Below, in pieces: positions 31,427 through 42,142 of a stretch of DNA of 64,000 nucleotides. This stretch comes from Phymatolithon calcareum (Eukaryota > Rhodophyta > Florideophyceae > Hapalidiales): contig OZ345354.1 in NCBI GenBank assembly GCA_977006965.1, positions 2,542,001 through 2,606,000 of the forward strand, in the 5' to 3' direction. Every line of letters begins with the position of its first letter. Position 1 is the first letter of the stretch. Made by a program: the position numbers and the translations under genes. The notes beneath the pieces were generated by a model that saw nothing but the letters and a program-made list of their open reading frames with translations, was not told the DNA's origin and ran no database searches.

Positions 31427-33612
31427 ATGGTCGCCAATCGATGTCCGGTCATCGAATACTTCCGCGCCCGGGTGCCGACGTCGGCCTCAAACACTGCGGA
31501 GTGGTATACCCGCGTGTCTGGCCCGCTCGCGACGGTGGAGGACGATGACAACCATCAGTGGTTCGCCAAACCTCCGGAGGGTTGGCAGAACCTCCTAATA
31601 CGCCGTGGGCAGCTTGCCTCGCCGGGGTCGTCATGCCCGCCGGCGTTTGTGACGTTCGATACGCCGAGTCGGCGGCAGAGCGCCGCTTCCTGGAGTGGCT
31701 GCGTGGCACCGTTGCCAATAACTCGCAGTTCTGCCATGCGGTCGGGCACGGTTCGGTGCAAAAGGAGTTCCTCCGCCAGTGGCCAGCACCGGTGCTGCCT
31801 ACTCGGTACAGCTCCGTCGACGTCGACGTGCACGAGCGCCAGTGGCCGCGGCGAAAGAGGCACGAGCTCCGATGCTTCGTTACCCGTGAACAGAGCGAGG
31901 CGCGCTATGTGAGGAACGACGCTGGCGTCGCTCGTGCTCGTTACCCCGTCGGTGGGGAATGGTGGATCCCGATGGAGGTGGCCTACGGCTGGAACGTTCC
32001 ATTGCCGCGCATCGCGTACACCAACGGCCTGATCATGGCCTCCCGACCGTACTCGTCGTCCCAGGTTCCGGAATCTAAAGTCGTCTGGTGCGCCTTCCTG
32101 ACACTCTGGGTCCGCAACGTTGCGTTTGACCTCCTCATACAGGCTGGCGCCCAGTCGGCTGGGCGAGTCGAGCACCGCGACGGTCGCTTGTGGTGGACTT
32201 CGCCGACGCTGCGGAAGCTCATCCGCAAGTTAACCCCCGCACTCCTCGTCGGCGAGGAGTACGCAGAGCTACTCCTGAAGCTCCTTGGGTTCATCGACAC
32301 CATCCACTGGGGTGAACTGTCACCCTTCCGCAATGTCATGCCCACAGCCAACGGTGGCGAGGGTGACAAACATTGTTGGTCACTAATCTTCGTGAGCGCC
32401 GACTACGTCCTGTTCGACGTCGAACGGTGGTGCCCCCTTCTGCCTGACCGGTTCATGAGCGAGGGTCCAGCGTTGGGAAAAAGTAGGGGTGACCGGCTCA
32501 ACGGTGAGCTGCCCAACTGGCGTCGCATGGATGTCCATGTCGCGGGGGCCAACCTGACCCCGCTCATCGAGGAGTACCGCCGGAACCGTGTCTACGAAGT
32601 CGTAGATAATCTGGCAGCCGAAGCGAGCGTTGCCGGCAACGACGTCGTGGCGACCCAGGAGGATCTAGACGAGCTTGAGACTCTTCCGGAAGAGCCAGTG
32701 GTAGGAACTCTAGGTGGGACCCCCGTGCTGAGGCCCACGAGTCAACGTACTCCTGTGTCCAACAACCCGCACGTGTTCGTGGCACCGGTGCCCATCGAAA
32801 TAAATGTTGCAGGACCGGTCCTACCGGGTGAAGAGGTGGTCGAGGCGACGGGCATGATGTCGCCCAGGCGCGTGCCGGACAGGCTCCTCGTGGACCGCGC
32901 GTACCAGGCCATTAGCGAGTTCCGCGCGCAAGGTATCATCGACGTCGATGGGAAGGGGCACGCGGAGATTCCGGGACGACAGAGCGTTCTACTTGGAGAG
33001 ACGGAATACGACGCAGCCAGCATCTCCTTGCGGCTTGTCAAACTCCTGTTCGTCCTCGCCAAGATCCGCCAAGCACTCATGGTGACGAAGGGTGTCGATG
33101 TTCTGCGATCCGATGTCGGGTCGCAGACGGACGGAGTCGAGCCATCGGTGGCCGAGGTGACAGCGCAGCTAGACATGGGGATGCTTCGTGCCGAGCTACT
33201 GGAGCTCGAGATCATCGCGGTGCACGGGCACCTTCCCGACTCCAACGAACCCGTCATGTTCAGGGTTCGGGAGGAGGCCCAGGCGCGAGGCGACGACGTC
33301 CAGGTGGCCCTTCGAGATTACCGGGCGCGCCGTCGTGCGGCTGCTATTGAAGTATTGGCAGTTCACTACTTCCTTACGCATCGGGTGACCCACGTTCGCG
33401 AAGTCGCGAAGCCTGCCGATCTCAACCTGCTGTGGGCGCGCGAGATCGTTCTCGAACGCCGCGCGGAGACAACTGCGCCTGGTGCTCACCTTCCGCTTTA
33501 TGACCCATCGATGGGCCCGGTCCTTCCTCAGCCGGCGTCTGCGTCAGCTACATCAGGCGCAGCCGGTGGTGGCTCGGCCACTACAGCCGGCGACGGTGCT
33601 GCGAACCAGTGA
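31427..33612 (+). CDS. Antisense ORF in the chromovirus, unknown protein
   Basis: A long frame on the strand opposite to gag-pol, lying wholly between the end of pol and the 3' LTR. The main frame is 31558-33612 (684 codons). The natural start is probably the ATG at 31427 in the neighbouring frame (MVANRCPVIEYFRA...), with a frame change near 31600, giving about 728 residues. It is arginine- and valine-rich and lacks signal peptide and membrane segments. Weak acidic/helical stretches occur, and the C-terminus is Ala/Gly/Ser-rich. No family recognised. Antisense frames at this position are known in some plant Ty3/gypsy elements such as RIRE2 and Grande; homology is untested. Its own promoter would have to lie in or near the LTR. 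Confidence 0.6.
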
Positions 33613-34173
33613 TGGACTACGTAGTATTGACTTTGCCAGTAAAGCTTCGTAGTCTTGCGAGGTCGGTGTGCCTAGTACGCCGAACTCATTTCGGAAAGCA
33701 ACGTCGCCTTCGACTCGGCCCTCGTTGGGATGGGCGCGGCAAGTCACCAACGGCCGTGACTAAGCGCAGCGGTAGGCCTCGTGGCACGAGCGTGCCAGAG
33801 CCGGGCGTCCACTGTGACGTCCGGCTCCGCTTCCTGGTGGCGACGTCGCGGAGGAGCCTTTTTCCACTTATTGAACCCAGACATCGACGGCGATGTACTG
33901 GGCGTCGTGCCCCTGTCGTAATGGCCGGCCGACCCCTTTGGTGGCCGCGCGATAGCCTCCGTGTTGGTCGGGCGTCAACGGTGACGCCCAACTCTACTTC
34001 CATCTCGGTGTCGCGGAAGTGAGCTTGTGACGTTGCAGGCTCTTGGTCTTCATGACGCCGTCGCCCCTCGTGGCGTTTGCGCATGGGCGCTGGCTTCGCA
34101 CCCGCGTTGGCGAAGTCGCCGGCAGCGGAACGGAGCGACGCCATCGTCGCACCGTTCTTACGGTCATCGACCC
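33613..34173. other. Chromovirus spacer between antisense ORF and pol
   Basis: The two genes converge here. No gene is supported. It contains short hairpins: GGCACG/CGTGCC (33783-33796), an imperfect CCGGNCGTC hairpin (33801-33824), and GGGCGTCA/TGACGCCC with loop ACGG (33970-33989). One or more could act in RNA folding or termination. Confidence 0.6.
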
Positions 34174-37100
34174 TTAGCAGGGTCGGCATGCCAGGCGTAG
34201 GTCCCTCGGCGTCTTCTTCCGTTGCCGACGGAAGAAGGCGCGCACTTTGCTGTAGGGGACGTCCCCAAGTTTCTGCCAGGTGTCCGCATCGGCTCCGTAT
34301 CCATGCCATCGGCAGCGTATGCCATCGCGCTCGTCGAAGTCGACGACGCGGTCGAGCACGTATTCGCCACCAGCCTCCGTAGGCTGGTGATCGAGCTGGG
34401 CATCGGTGCCGACTGGTAATGGCCGTGAGGCACCCTTGGCTTGTGTGACGCCACGGGGCGTCACACGGGGAGTGGAAGGTGTCGTCGCACTTCTGGCGTG
34501 CGTTTTCCCCGGAGATCCCGGTGGATCTGCTTCCGAATCGTGTGTTCTCGGCAAGTTTACAGTAGACATTGGCACTTGCACCCTTCCTTTCGCACCGACT
34601 TCGGTGTCTACCTTGCCATGGGTGATGCCGCCCTTCGGGAGGCGGCCAAGCGCCGTCGCTTTATCCTCCTCTTTGCGGTCTTTGATTGCATCGAGCATGC
34701 CGTCTTCGCGTCGATGGTACGCGCGAGACACACGATCCCGGTTGACCTTTTCAACTAAGCCGTCACGATCGAGAGTAACTGTACTCTCGTCGTGGGCGAT
34801 GACCTCGTACGGCCCAGTGGCTTTCCATGTCAACTTATCGCGGCGTCTTTCACCTGAGCTCGCGTCCTCCGTGGGACCAGCTCGCTCTACGAAGACCCAC
34901 TCACCCGTCTGCGGTTGAGTGAGTGGTCGAACGTGACGGTCAAACGCTTCCTTGTAAGAAGCTTGCGACTTCGCAAGCTCCTCCTTGGCGTCCGTCACCA
35001 GCGAGCGGATGTACCTGCGGAACCGGTTCCGAGCGCTCGGATGGCTGGCGCTCGTTTCAAACTCCGGGGTTCTCTCGATTACCATCGCTGCCGGTGGTGC
35101 AGTCACCACCAAGTCGAACAGCGGCACCTTTGTCGACGCGTGGACTTGCGTGTTGTATGCGTAGGTGGTTGCACCTACGAACTCTGGCCAGGTTTTGGGG
35201 TGCTCGCCTACGAACGCCCTCAAGCTGGCCAGCAGCGTGCGATTGAACCGCTCGGCCTGGCCGTTCGTCTGGGGGTCGTACGTTGACGTCAACGCATGCC
35301 CTACCCCCAGATGCGAGCAGAGAAACTCGAACATCTTTGAGGTGAATTGGCTCCCATTGTCCGTCACCACGTGGGCCGGCGCACCATAGGAGAATATCCA
35401 GAAGTCCAAGAAGACTTTGGCGACCGCGATGGCGGTGATCGTGATCGTCCTCATCGCGACGGCACGGGTGAATTTCGAAAACCTGTCCGTCATCACGAGG
35501 ATGAAGCGGTGGCCCGAAGTGGCACGAGGAAGTGGACCGAGTATGTCGACTGCGACGTACTCGAGCGGCCCGTTCGCTGGGAACAGAGTCAAAGGTGACT
35601 GGTGTGTCCGCAGCTTCACTCGTTCTCTGGCGCAGGCGTCACATCGAAGGCAGCAACTCCGGACGTCTGAGATCATCAGTGGCCAGTACATGCTACGGCG
35701 CATGGTGTAGTACTGCCGAGAGACACCCGGGTGTCCAGCCACAGGCGTATGGTGCGCGAGATAGAGCGCTCGGGCCCTCAATATCTTCGGAATGAAGGCC
35801 TGTTCGGCACCGTCAACTGTGGCGATGTGAACTATAAGGCCGCGTGTGTCGAATTCGTAATCGCGTGTCTCACCGTGGTCAATGAGTTTGGTGATCTTCC
35901 GGCACTCGTCGTCCTCCGTCTGCGCCTTGAGCAGCTCATCAACGGTGATGAGCTCAATTCTAGCCTCTTCAAGGGAAAATGCCTCACACGCGTCAGGTGC
36001 CTGGTGCTCACGGTTCAAGACCTCTTCCTCGAGGTCCCAGTCGTGGCGGTCCCAGGACGCGACGTTCACCTTCCTGTTCAGCGTTGGGCAAGAAGGGTGG
36101 TCGAAGAGGTACACCGGCAGGTCGACGTCGACCTCCACGTCACAGTGACCATAGGTGGGCAGGCGAGAGACAGCGTCTGCAACGACATTATCGCTGCCCT
36201 TCTTATACTTGACTTCGAAGTCGAAGTCCTGTAACCTGAGCGCCCACCTTGCAAGCCGACTGGTCGGATCATGCAAGTTGAAGACCCAACGGAGGGCCTG
36301 GTGGTCAGTGTACACTACGAAGTGCCGACCCCACAGGTACGGGTGGAGTGTCTGTACCGCGAATATGATGGCCAAAGCCTCGCGTTCTCCGGCGCTGTAG
36401 TTCCGCTCCGCTTCCCTGAGCGAGCGGGACCAGAATCCAATTGGATGTCGGACGCCGTCGTTCCCTTCCTGGAACAGGGCGCAGCCCGCTTGGTAGGCCC
36501 TGGCGTCCGTATCGAGAGAATACTTCTTCTCGGGGTCAGGTAGCTGGAGGACTGGCGGAGCGGTCAACGTTGACCGCAGCAGCTCGAACGCCTTCTTCGT
36601 CTCCTCCGTAGGAGGCGGAAGGTGGAATCGTTGGCCCTTCATAAGAAGCCGGTTGAGTGGAGCGGCGACGTGCGCAAAGTTAGGCACGAAGCGGCGATAC
36701 ATATTGCACATGCCCAGGAAGCTCCGTAGCTCCGTCTGGGTTGTGGGGTATAGCGACTTCGCTATGCTCTGCGTGTTCTTCGTGGCCACTTCTAACCGTC
36801 CGGGGCTGACGACGTGCCCAAGGTAGTCGACTATTCGACTGAAGAACTTGCACTTTCGCATGTTCAGCGACAATCCGGCATCGTGCAGGATTGAGAGCAC
36901 CTCGGCGACGTCGCCTAGGTGTTCCTCAAAGTACTTGGAGAAGATTATGACATCGTCTACGTAGACGAGGCAAGTCTTCCACTTGATTCTTGCGAGGAGG
37001 ATGTCCAGTGTGCGCTGGTATGAGGCTGGGGCGTTGCAGAGACCGAACGGCATGCGCTTGTACTGGAACGTTCCAGCAAAGGTTGTGAACGCCGTCTTCG

Positions 37101-38877
37101 GCCTATCCTTGACGGCAAGGGGGATCTGCCAGAAGCCCCAGTTACAGTCCAGCGTGGAGAAGAACTGGGCGTCGCCTAGGCTATCAAGGCAGTCCTCCAT
37201 GCGCGGCAACGGGTACCTGTCCTTGATGGTTACCGAGTTGAGGCGACGATAGTCGACACAGAACCTGAGCGTGCCGTCCGGCTTCGGAGCCAGTACGACC
37301 GGAGCAGCCCACTCGGAGCGGGCTGGCTCAATGATTTCCTGGTCAATCATCTCGTTTATCGTGTTCTCGATGACCTTGCGCGCGTAAGGGCCGGCCCTGT
37401 ACGGCTGTGAGAATTGCGGCCTTCCGCCTTCTTCGATGTCGATGTGGTGCTCGGTCCTGTTGACCTTGCCCACTTTTCCCGGCCGCCACATTTCTTTGAA
37501 TGGTTCGAGCATACCTCGAACCTTTGTTTGGTCATCGCCGTCGATGTCTGGGAGCGGGATTTCGTCGACGCTGACGATGTCCGGCTTGCGCTCCTTCTTG
37601 GTGTTCAGGTGCGTGAACGCCCTACTTTCTTGTTGTGATAGCGGTTTGTGGGACTGGCCGTTCAGTGACTCACCCGCCACCCCCTCTTTAACGTTAAGGT
37701 CGGGTGATACTTCGAGGACACAGTCGGCATGGGGCGCTCCCACTGTGGAGGCCAGGCACATGTGCTTGCGTATCGTGATGGGGCGGTCGGAGAGGTTTGC
37801 TACCTGGACCATGAAGGGTACGAGCGGTCGGATGTCGGCGACACCGTTTGCCACGACGCAACGGTACTTATCGAAGAGGGATGGCTTGGACGTGAGGATA
37901 TGGAGTCCACGCATGGGGCCTTGCACGGGTACGAACCCTTGTGTGCGGGGAGGGAGGGTGACGGTCGCCGTCGACCGGAGTCTCCAGTGGGCTGATTGGC
38001 TTCGTGTGGAGAGAATCCTCGACTCAGTGGTCGAAGTATGCGTCGGGTTTGTCGCGCGCCTTCGCGTGATGGGAACCGTGTCTCCATTGAGCAGCTCCAG
38101 GCACCGTCGCTGGATGCGGATGTCCTCCACGGCATTATCCATGAACTCACACCCCAAAAGGACATCGGCGTTCAAAGTCTTGGAAACCACGAAGGCGTGG
38201 TTTGTTGTCTGAGTGCCGACGTTAACCGGCAGGCGGACTGTGCCCACAGTATCAAGTCCGTGGCCAGAGGCGCTGGCGAGGATGACCACTTCTCTGGAAG
38301 TGTCGATGGTCGCGAGGGCTGCTGCCGAGACGAGGTCCTCACGGATGAGGTTCGGGCCCGCCCCTGTGTCGACTACGGCAAGGAGGCGGTGCCAGTCGCC
38401 TGGGCCGACTTCGACCTTGGCGTCAACCTTGTAGTTGATGCCCGACAACTTGCAGATGGGGTCCACCCTATACTTGTCAAGCGTAAGTTTTGGCGGTAGC
38501 CCATACGGCGTTTCTCGAATCGACGTTGGCGACTTCGTCAACGTTGGGGGCGACAGGTAAGAACAAGGGGCAGCAGTGCCTGTGATTTTACCTGGGAACC
38601 GATTCGACTTGGGAAGAGGGGAGGCGCAAGTACGGAAGCGGGCCGCCTTGCGCAAGGGGAGCACGCTCGCCGTGACCACCATTGGTCGTGGTGAGGTGAC
38701 TAGGGGCGGGTCGCAACGGTGCGAACCCGCTCCTAGTTTTTCTGGGCCTGGACGGGTAAGCCGGGCGGTCCTGGAACAGGAAGAGCGTCGTCCGGAGCTG
38801 GCTGTGTCCCCGTGGGCGCAGTCGGCTTCTTCGAATCCGGAGCCTGGTTGATGCTCTGCAACCAGAGGCGTTGCCAC
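34174..38877 (-). CDS. Chromovirus pol polyprotein (1567 aa)
   Basis: Uninterrupted. Domains in order: aspartic protease (DTGA, residues 170-173); reverse transcriptase (about 500-690, catalytic YVDD at 639-642, preceded by MPFGLCNAP); RNase H (about 785-905, with EREALAI, YTDHQAL and VADAVSRLP); integrase zinc-binding HHCC region (about 1042-1082) and DDE core with D1111, D1173, E1209 (35 residues between the last two); C-terminal chromodomain (about 1503-1555, EYVLDRVVDFDERDG...WHGYGADADTWQ). The chromodomain marks it as a chromovirus; such domains direct integration toward particular chromatin. The frame overlaps the end of gag by about 145 bp in the -1 frame, so pol is probably made by ribosomal frameshifting. 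Confidence 0.95.
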   Translation of the reverse strand: MATPLVAEHQPGSGFEEADCAHGDTASSGRRSSCSRTARLTRPGPEKLGAGSHRCDPPLVTSPRPMVVTASVLPLRKAARFRTCASPLPKSNRFPGKITGTAAPCSYLSPPTLTKSPTSIRETPYGLPPKLTLDKYRVDPICKLSGINYKVDAKVEVGPGDWHRLLAVVDTGAGPNLIREDLVSAAALATIDTSREVVILASASGHGLDTVGTVRLPVNVGTQTTNHAFVVSKTLNADVLLGCEFMDNAVEDIRIQRRCLELLNGDTVPITRRRATNPTHTSTTESRILSTRSQSAHWRLRSTATVTLPPRTQGFVPVQGPMRGLHILTSKPSLFDKYRCVVANGVADIRPLVPFMVQVANLSDRPITIRKHMCLASTVGAPHADCVLEVSPDLNVKEGVAGESLNGQSHKPLSQQESRAFTHLNTKKERKPDIVSVDEIPLPDIDGDDQTKVRGMLEPFKEMWRPGKVGKVNRTEHHIDIEEGGRPQFSQPYRAGPYARKVIENTINEMIDQEIIEPARSEWAAPVVLAPKPDGTLRFCVDYRRLNSVTIKDRYPLPRMEDCLDSLGDAQFFSTLDCNWGFWQIPLAVKDRPKTAFTTFAGTFQYKRMPFGLCNAPASYQRTLDILLARIKWKTCLVYVDDVIIFSKYFEEHLGDVAEVLSILHDAGLSLNMRKCKFFSRIVDYLGHVVSPGRLEVATKNTQSIAKSLYPTTQTELRSFLGMCNMYRRFVPNFAHVAAPLNRLLMKGQRFHLPPPTEETKKAFELLRSTLTAPPVLQLPDPEKKYSLDTDARAYQAGCALFQEGNDGVRHPIGFWSRSLREAERNYSAGEREALAIIFAVQTLHPYLWGRHFVVYTDHQALRWVFNLHDPTSRLARWALRLQDFDFEVKYKKGSDNVVADAVSRLPTYGHCDVEVDVDLPVYLFDHPSCPTLNRKVNVASWDRHDWDLEEEVLNREHQAPDACEAFSLEEARIELITVDELLKAQTEDDECRKITKLIDHGETRDYEFDTRGLIVHIATVDGAEQAFIPKILRARALYLAHHTPVAGHPGVSRQYYTMRRSMYWPLMISDVRSCCLRCDACARERVKLRTHQSPLTLFPANGPLEYVAVDILGPLPRATSGHRFILVMTDRFSKFTRAVAMRTITITAIAVAKVFLDFWIFSYGAPAHVVTDNGSQFTSKMFEFLCSHLGVGHALTSTYDPQTNGQAERFNRTLLASLRAFVGEHPKTWPEFVGATTYAYNTQVHASTKVPLFDLVVTAPPAAMVIERTPEFETSASHPSARNRFRRYIRSLVTDAKEELAKSQASYKEAFDRHVRPLTQPQTGEWVFVERAGPTEDASSGERRRDKLTWKATGPYEVIAHDESTVTLDRDGLVEKVNRDRVSRAYHRREDGMLDAIKDRKEEDKATALGRLPKGGITHGKVDTEVGAKGRVQVPMSTVNLPRTHDSEADPPGSPGKTHARSATTPSTPRVTPRGVTQAKGASRPLPVGTDAQLDHQPTEAGGEYVLDRVVDFDERDGIRCRWHGYGADADTWQKLGDVPYSKVRAFFRRQRKKTPRDLRLACRPC

Positions 38878-41002
38878 TCCAAGAGACGGCCAAAGTTGGT
38901 CGTCTTCCAGGACTCGAAGTCACGGTCGTTGCGGCCGCGATGCCTGCATTCGATGCTCCGGTGCCCGAGGAGGTAACAGATGAAACATACCAGGGGAATC
39001 AAGGGGTTCTCTCTCGTACGTGTGGTCTCTGGCGACTGCTGCGGACGAGGGGGATACCTAGGTCGGCCATCTTGGACAGCGTGCACCTCCTCCATGTACT
39101 GGCCCGGGGCCATGTCTTCCGGTCGGGTGGAGTACTCCACCGTGGGAGTATAGCCCGAGTCCGATGGTGGAGGCACCTCCTCTCCTTCCATCATGGCCAC
39201 CGCGTCGTCGCGGTGGCGCTGGGCATACGATGGGAGAGGAATGTCGTGAGTGCTCGACTTAGGCACATCGGACCATTCCGGGTACAGGCGGCGCCTATGG
39301 CTATCCACCGCGAGGGCCTTGAATCGGACATCCTTCGACTTCTGCGCGTCGGCGCGCAGGTTCGTGTGCGACTTGTGAATCGCACTGGCAATATTCGATA
39401 TCTTGGACAAAGCAGCCGGTCCCTTGAACTTGTGCGCTTCGAGGCGCATGAATTCACGGACATTCTGCGGCAGGTTCCTGATGAACCGGTTCACCAGCGC
39501 ATCCTGTGGGTATGCTCCGGCCAGCTCCCTGGCGGCTGACGTTAGTCGTACGCGAAAATCCTCGATGGACTCCCTTGGGTTCATGCGAAGGTCTTCAAGC
39601 TCGTCGATGGCGTTCTCGATATTCGAGTCCGTTGCGTATGTCTCGAGGAGAAATTGTACCGCGTGGGGCCAAGCGTTGAATCCTCCATAGCCGCCTTCGG
39701 CATCGTCCATGATGGCCTGGAAGGTGTACTTCGGCTCGCCGTCGAGGAAGTGCGCCGTGAGTTGCAACGCTGCACACTCTGGGATATCCTCGCCGTCAAG
39801 GGCTCTCTTGAATGACGCCAAAAAGTTGAGGATCCCAACCGGGTTCTTGCCATCGAAGGTATTCCGCTCCATCTGATGCTTAAGTCGACGTGACCAAATG
39901 CCCAGATTACTTGACACCTCCGGAGTGAGGGCCGTTCCCAAGTTCTCCAGGCGATAACGGCGGTACGAGAGCGCCCCGTGAAGCGCTCATCGGCTGGCTT
40001 GATCTCGACTATACCATGCTCGGGCGGGCCCATCAACGTTGATGGAGCCAGCACTGAGCGGGTTACCGTGGAGTCTTCATGCCAAACTGTCCGCGGTGAC
40101 CTCCTCGTCTTTGGGGAGGCGCCCATGGTGGTGCGCACCTCTGACTTCGGCGGTGCGCTCCTGGCGGTTCCATATCCCTCATGAACCAACTCCTTCTCCG
40201 TGGATTCCTCGTCAGAGTCTTCTTCGAGTCCGTTGCGATGTATCGGCGGTGCCAACGGTGGCGCCGTCGTTCCTTGGGCACGTGCAGACCGTGGGTTCCC
40301 GAAGGCGCGGACCTGGTCGGATAACTGGTCCACACGGAGTGCCAGCTTGTCGAAGTCCTTGGCCGGAGTGTAGTCACTCAACGACTTCTTGATGTCTTCC
40401 TGGAGCTGGACGCGCTGGACGGCCAGAGTAGCGGAAATATCCTCCCGGAAGGATTGGCGCAGCATGTCGACTCGACCACTAGCTCGGACCGCCTCGGCGC
40501 GGGTCCACTCTCCGAACATATCCTTCAAGAGGTCCATCATCCTACGGACATCTCCACCTTGGCGCGCACTGCCGTCAGTGGCCTTGCTCTTGTGACTCCC
40601 CGTGGAGTCGGAGCCGTCGTCGGCAACGTCGTGTTCGCTCGGCGACCTTGACCCGTCACCACCACGGGGGTCGACAACGCTGGCGAATTGGGAAGCAGAT
40701 CGAGGTATTGGCACAGGCGACGTCGCCCGTGCCGGCCTCAACGGAGGAAGGCTGGAAGGTCCAGCCTTGGTGGTCTTCCCTCTCTTGCTGTACGACAGCC
40801 GCTCGTGCAACGGCAGCGGGGGCAGGACCTTCTGCCCCGTCAATCGCGCAGAGCGACGACGTACTGGGGTACAGTGCGAAACCGAAGTCGGTTTCACCGG
40901 GTTCCTGGATGAGGGGCCCGACTCGACAACGGTGTCGGTCGGGTCTTGAGCAACTTGGTCTCGGTCTTGATTGTGAGACCGAGTCTCAGTCGGGTCTACC
41001 AT
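38733..41002 (-). CDS. Chromovirus gag, with one internal frame change
   Basis: The capsid/nucleocapsid protein begins at the Met at 41002. The first frame runs through a Ser/Pro-rich N-terminus and a coiled-coil-like segment to about 39978. There the sense passes to the -1 frame (HGALSYRRYRLEN, then the capsid-like region with MERNTFDGKNPVGILNFLASF) and continues to 38733. The nucleocapsid zinc knuckle is CFICYLLGHRSIEC, a perfect CX2CX4HX4C. Total is about 755 residues. The break is at TTCACGGGG and is most simply a 1-nt deletion. A programmed shift inside gag would be unusual. This copy may therefore need gag from elsewhere. Confidence 0.85.
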
Positions 41003-41104
41003 CTTGATAGAACCGACGGCGGTCCTATACGAGTCTTGCGCGCTTTCGGAGGCGCTTCCTTGAAGAGACGTGGTTCTTGGCCCGAGATCACCTTTGATCT
41101 TCTA

Positions 41105-41117
41105 GGTCGGGAGACCA
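41105..41117 (-). other. Candidate tRNA primer-binding site
   Basis: One base inside the 5' LTR the minus strand reads TGGTCTCCCGACC, starting with the TGG expected opposite a tRNA CCA end. I cannot name the tRNA from memory. Confidence 0.7.
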
Positions 41118-41118
41118 C

Positions 41119-41727
41119 TGTAACGAAACGGTTCGTTCGGTGGTAGCTCAGGGTGAACGACCGCTCGTTCCGTGTGCACCTGAGGCAGACGGTGAGTGGG
41201 CCAGAAAGCGGGTGGTAGAGCGGTTTGGCGTCACTCCCAACGGTGGAAGTGACGCCGGGGTGGACTGTAAACACCCTGAAGTGTCTAGGACGGCGGTAGT
41301 GATCGACAGACACGAGGCGATCAACGTACGCAGGGTTTGGCAGGGGTAGACAAGCCGATCAACGTCAAAGGTGACGTGGTGAGGCAAGCCGGCACGTCGC
41401 AGGCGACGTAGCAAAAGTGGTAACACAGGGGTTTCCCTTAGCAACACACACTCAGTGGGGTCAGAACGGCGGTCGTTGGCGAGCCCTGGGTCCTAAATCC
41501 CTTGGGAGCCTTGACTGTGTCTGAGCCAGTCGAGCGTGTGTGTGCTTCCGAAAACCCCTTGTTGGTTTATTCATTCGCCAACGACGGCGGTTAAGTGCTA
41601 TGCTACCTAAGCGCTGGACACGTGGCTAGCGCGTCGCTAACTAGAAGTTTCGCGGGATTCGGACAGCGTGTCCACGTGTACACGCTGTCAAAGGGGGTCG
41701 GGAACAGTCCCATTTTGTATTATCACA
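41119..41727 (-). repeat. 5' LTR of the chromovirus
   Basis: Starts TG and ends CA. Differs from the 3' LTR at five sites, four of them transitions. It holds the element's promoter by family analogy; I see no certain TATA box. Confidence 0.95.
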
Positions 41728-42142
41728 GTGGGCAAGTGGTCCGATTGCTTGCTAGAGTTGATCGTGGTGGTGACACTGATTTTAATCGAGGCACCGTCCC
41801 GGATCTTGAAGACATTCGAGGGCGGCAATAACTTGATCAGCTACTTGGTGGGACGGCGGCGTTTGCGAGACTTGCCGTTCGGCTACCACCTTGACGAAAC
41901 AGTCGACAGGAAGTTTCCGCCAGCAATTTGTTCAATACGAAAGACAAAGCACATGTTGTCGTGGGTAAACACTTGTTTTCTCAGGGATGTTAGTGGTGGT
42001 GCTCTGAAGGCGCCCGCGTTCTCCGTCGGGAATCCTCAGACGGCGGGGAATTTTTCGAAAAGCAGTGAGGGCAGGCTAAACGCGCGGAAGGGAGACCTGG
42101 TGCTCGAAAGGGACGGGGCAACGGGGCGGAATATTCCCTGCT
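41728..42142 (+). pseudogene. Host reading frame, part downstream of the retrotransposon
   Basis: After removal of one GTGGG the frame continues from 30776 without shift: a second hydrophobic segment (DCLLELIVVVTLILIEAP), then a basic soluble tail ending at the TAA at 42140-42142. The two hydrophobic runs on either side of the insertion suggest a membrane protein. Family unknown. With the TAG at 30550 and the 10.9-kb insertion it is non-functional here. Confidence 0.5.

Larger units (their letters stand above)
30777..41727 (-). mobile_element. Ty3/gypsy chromovirus, full length
   Basis: A 10.95-kb LTR retrotransposon on the minus strand. The 609-bp LTRs (TG...CA) differ at only five positions, and a 5-bp target duplication GTGGG flanks them (30772-30776 and 41728-41732). 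Order on the minus strand: 5' LTR, primer-binding site, gag, pol (protease, reverse transcriptase, RNase H, integrase, chromodomain), an antisense reading frame, polypurine tract, 3' LTR. LTR identity above 99% indicates recent insertion. pol is intact; gag has one internal frame change. Confidence 0.95.

Noticed and set aside
31555-32175. A 206-codon minus-strand frame opposite the chromovirus antisense gene
   Set aside because: Shorter than and nested within the plus-strand frame, with no gag/pol/env similarity; I treat it as a shadow.
37436-38212. A 258-codon plus-strand frame inside pol
   Set aside because: Fully overlaps the intact minus-strand pol gene in GC-rich sequence; shadow frame without domain.
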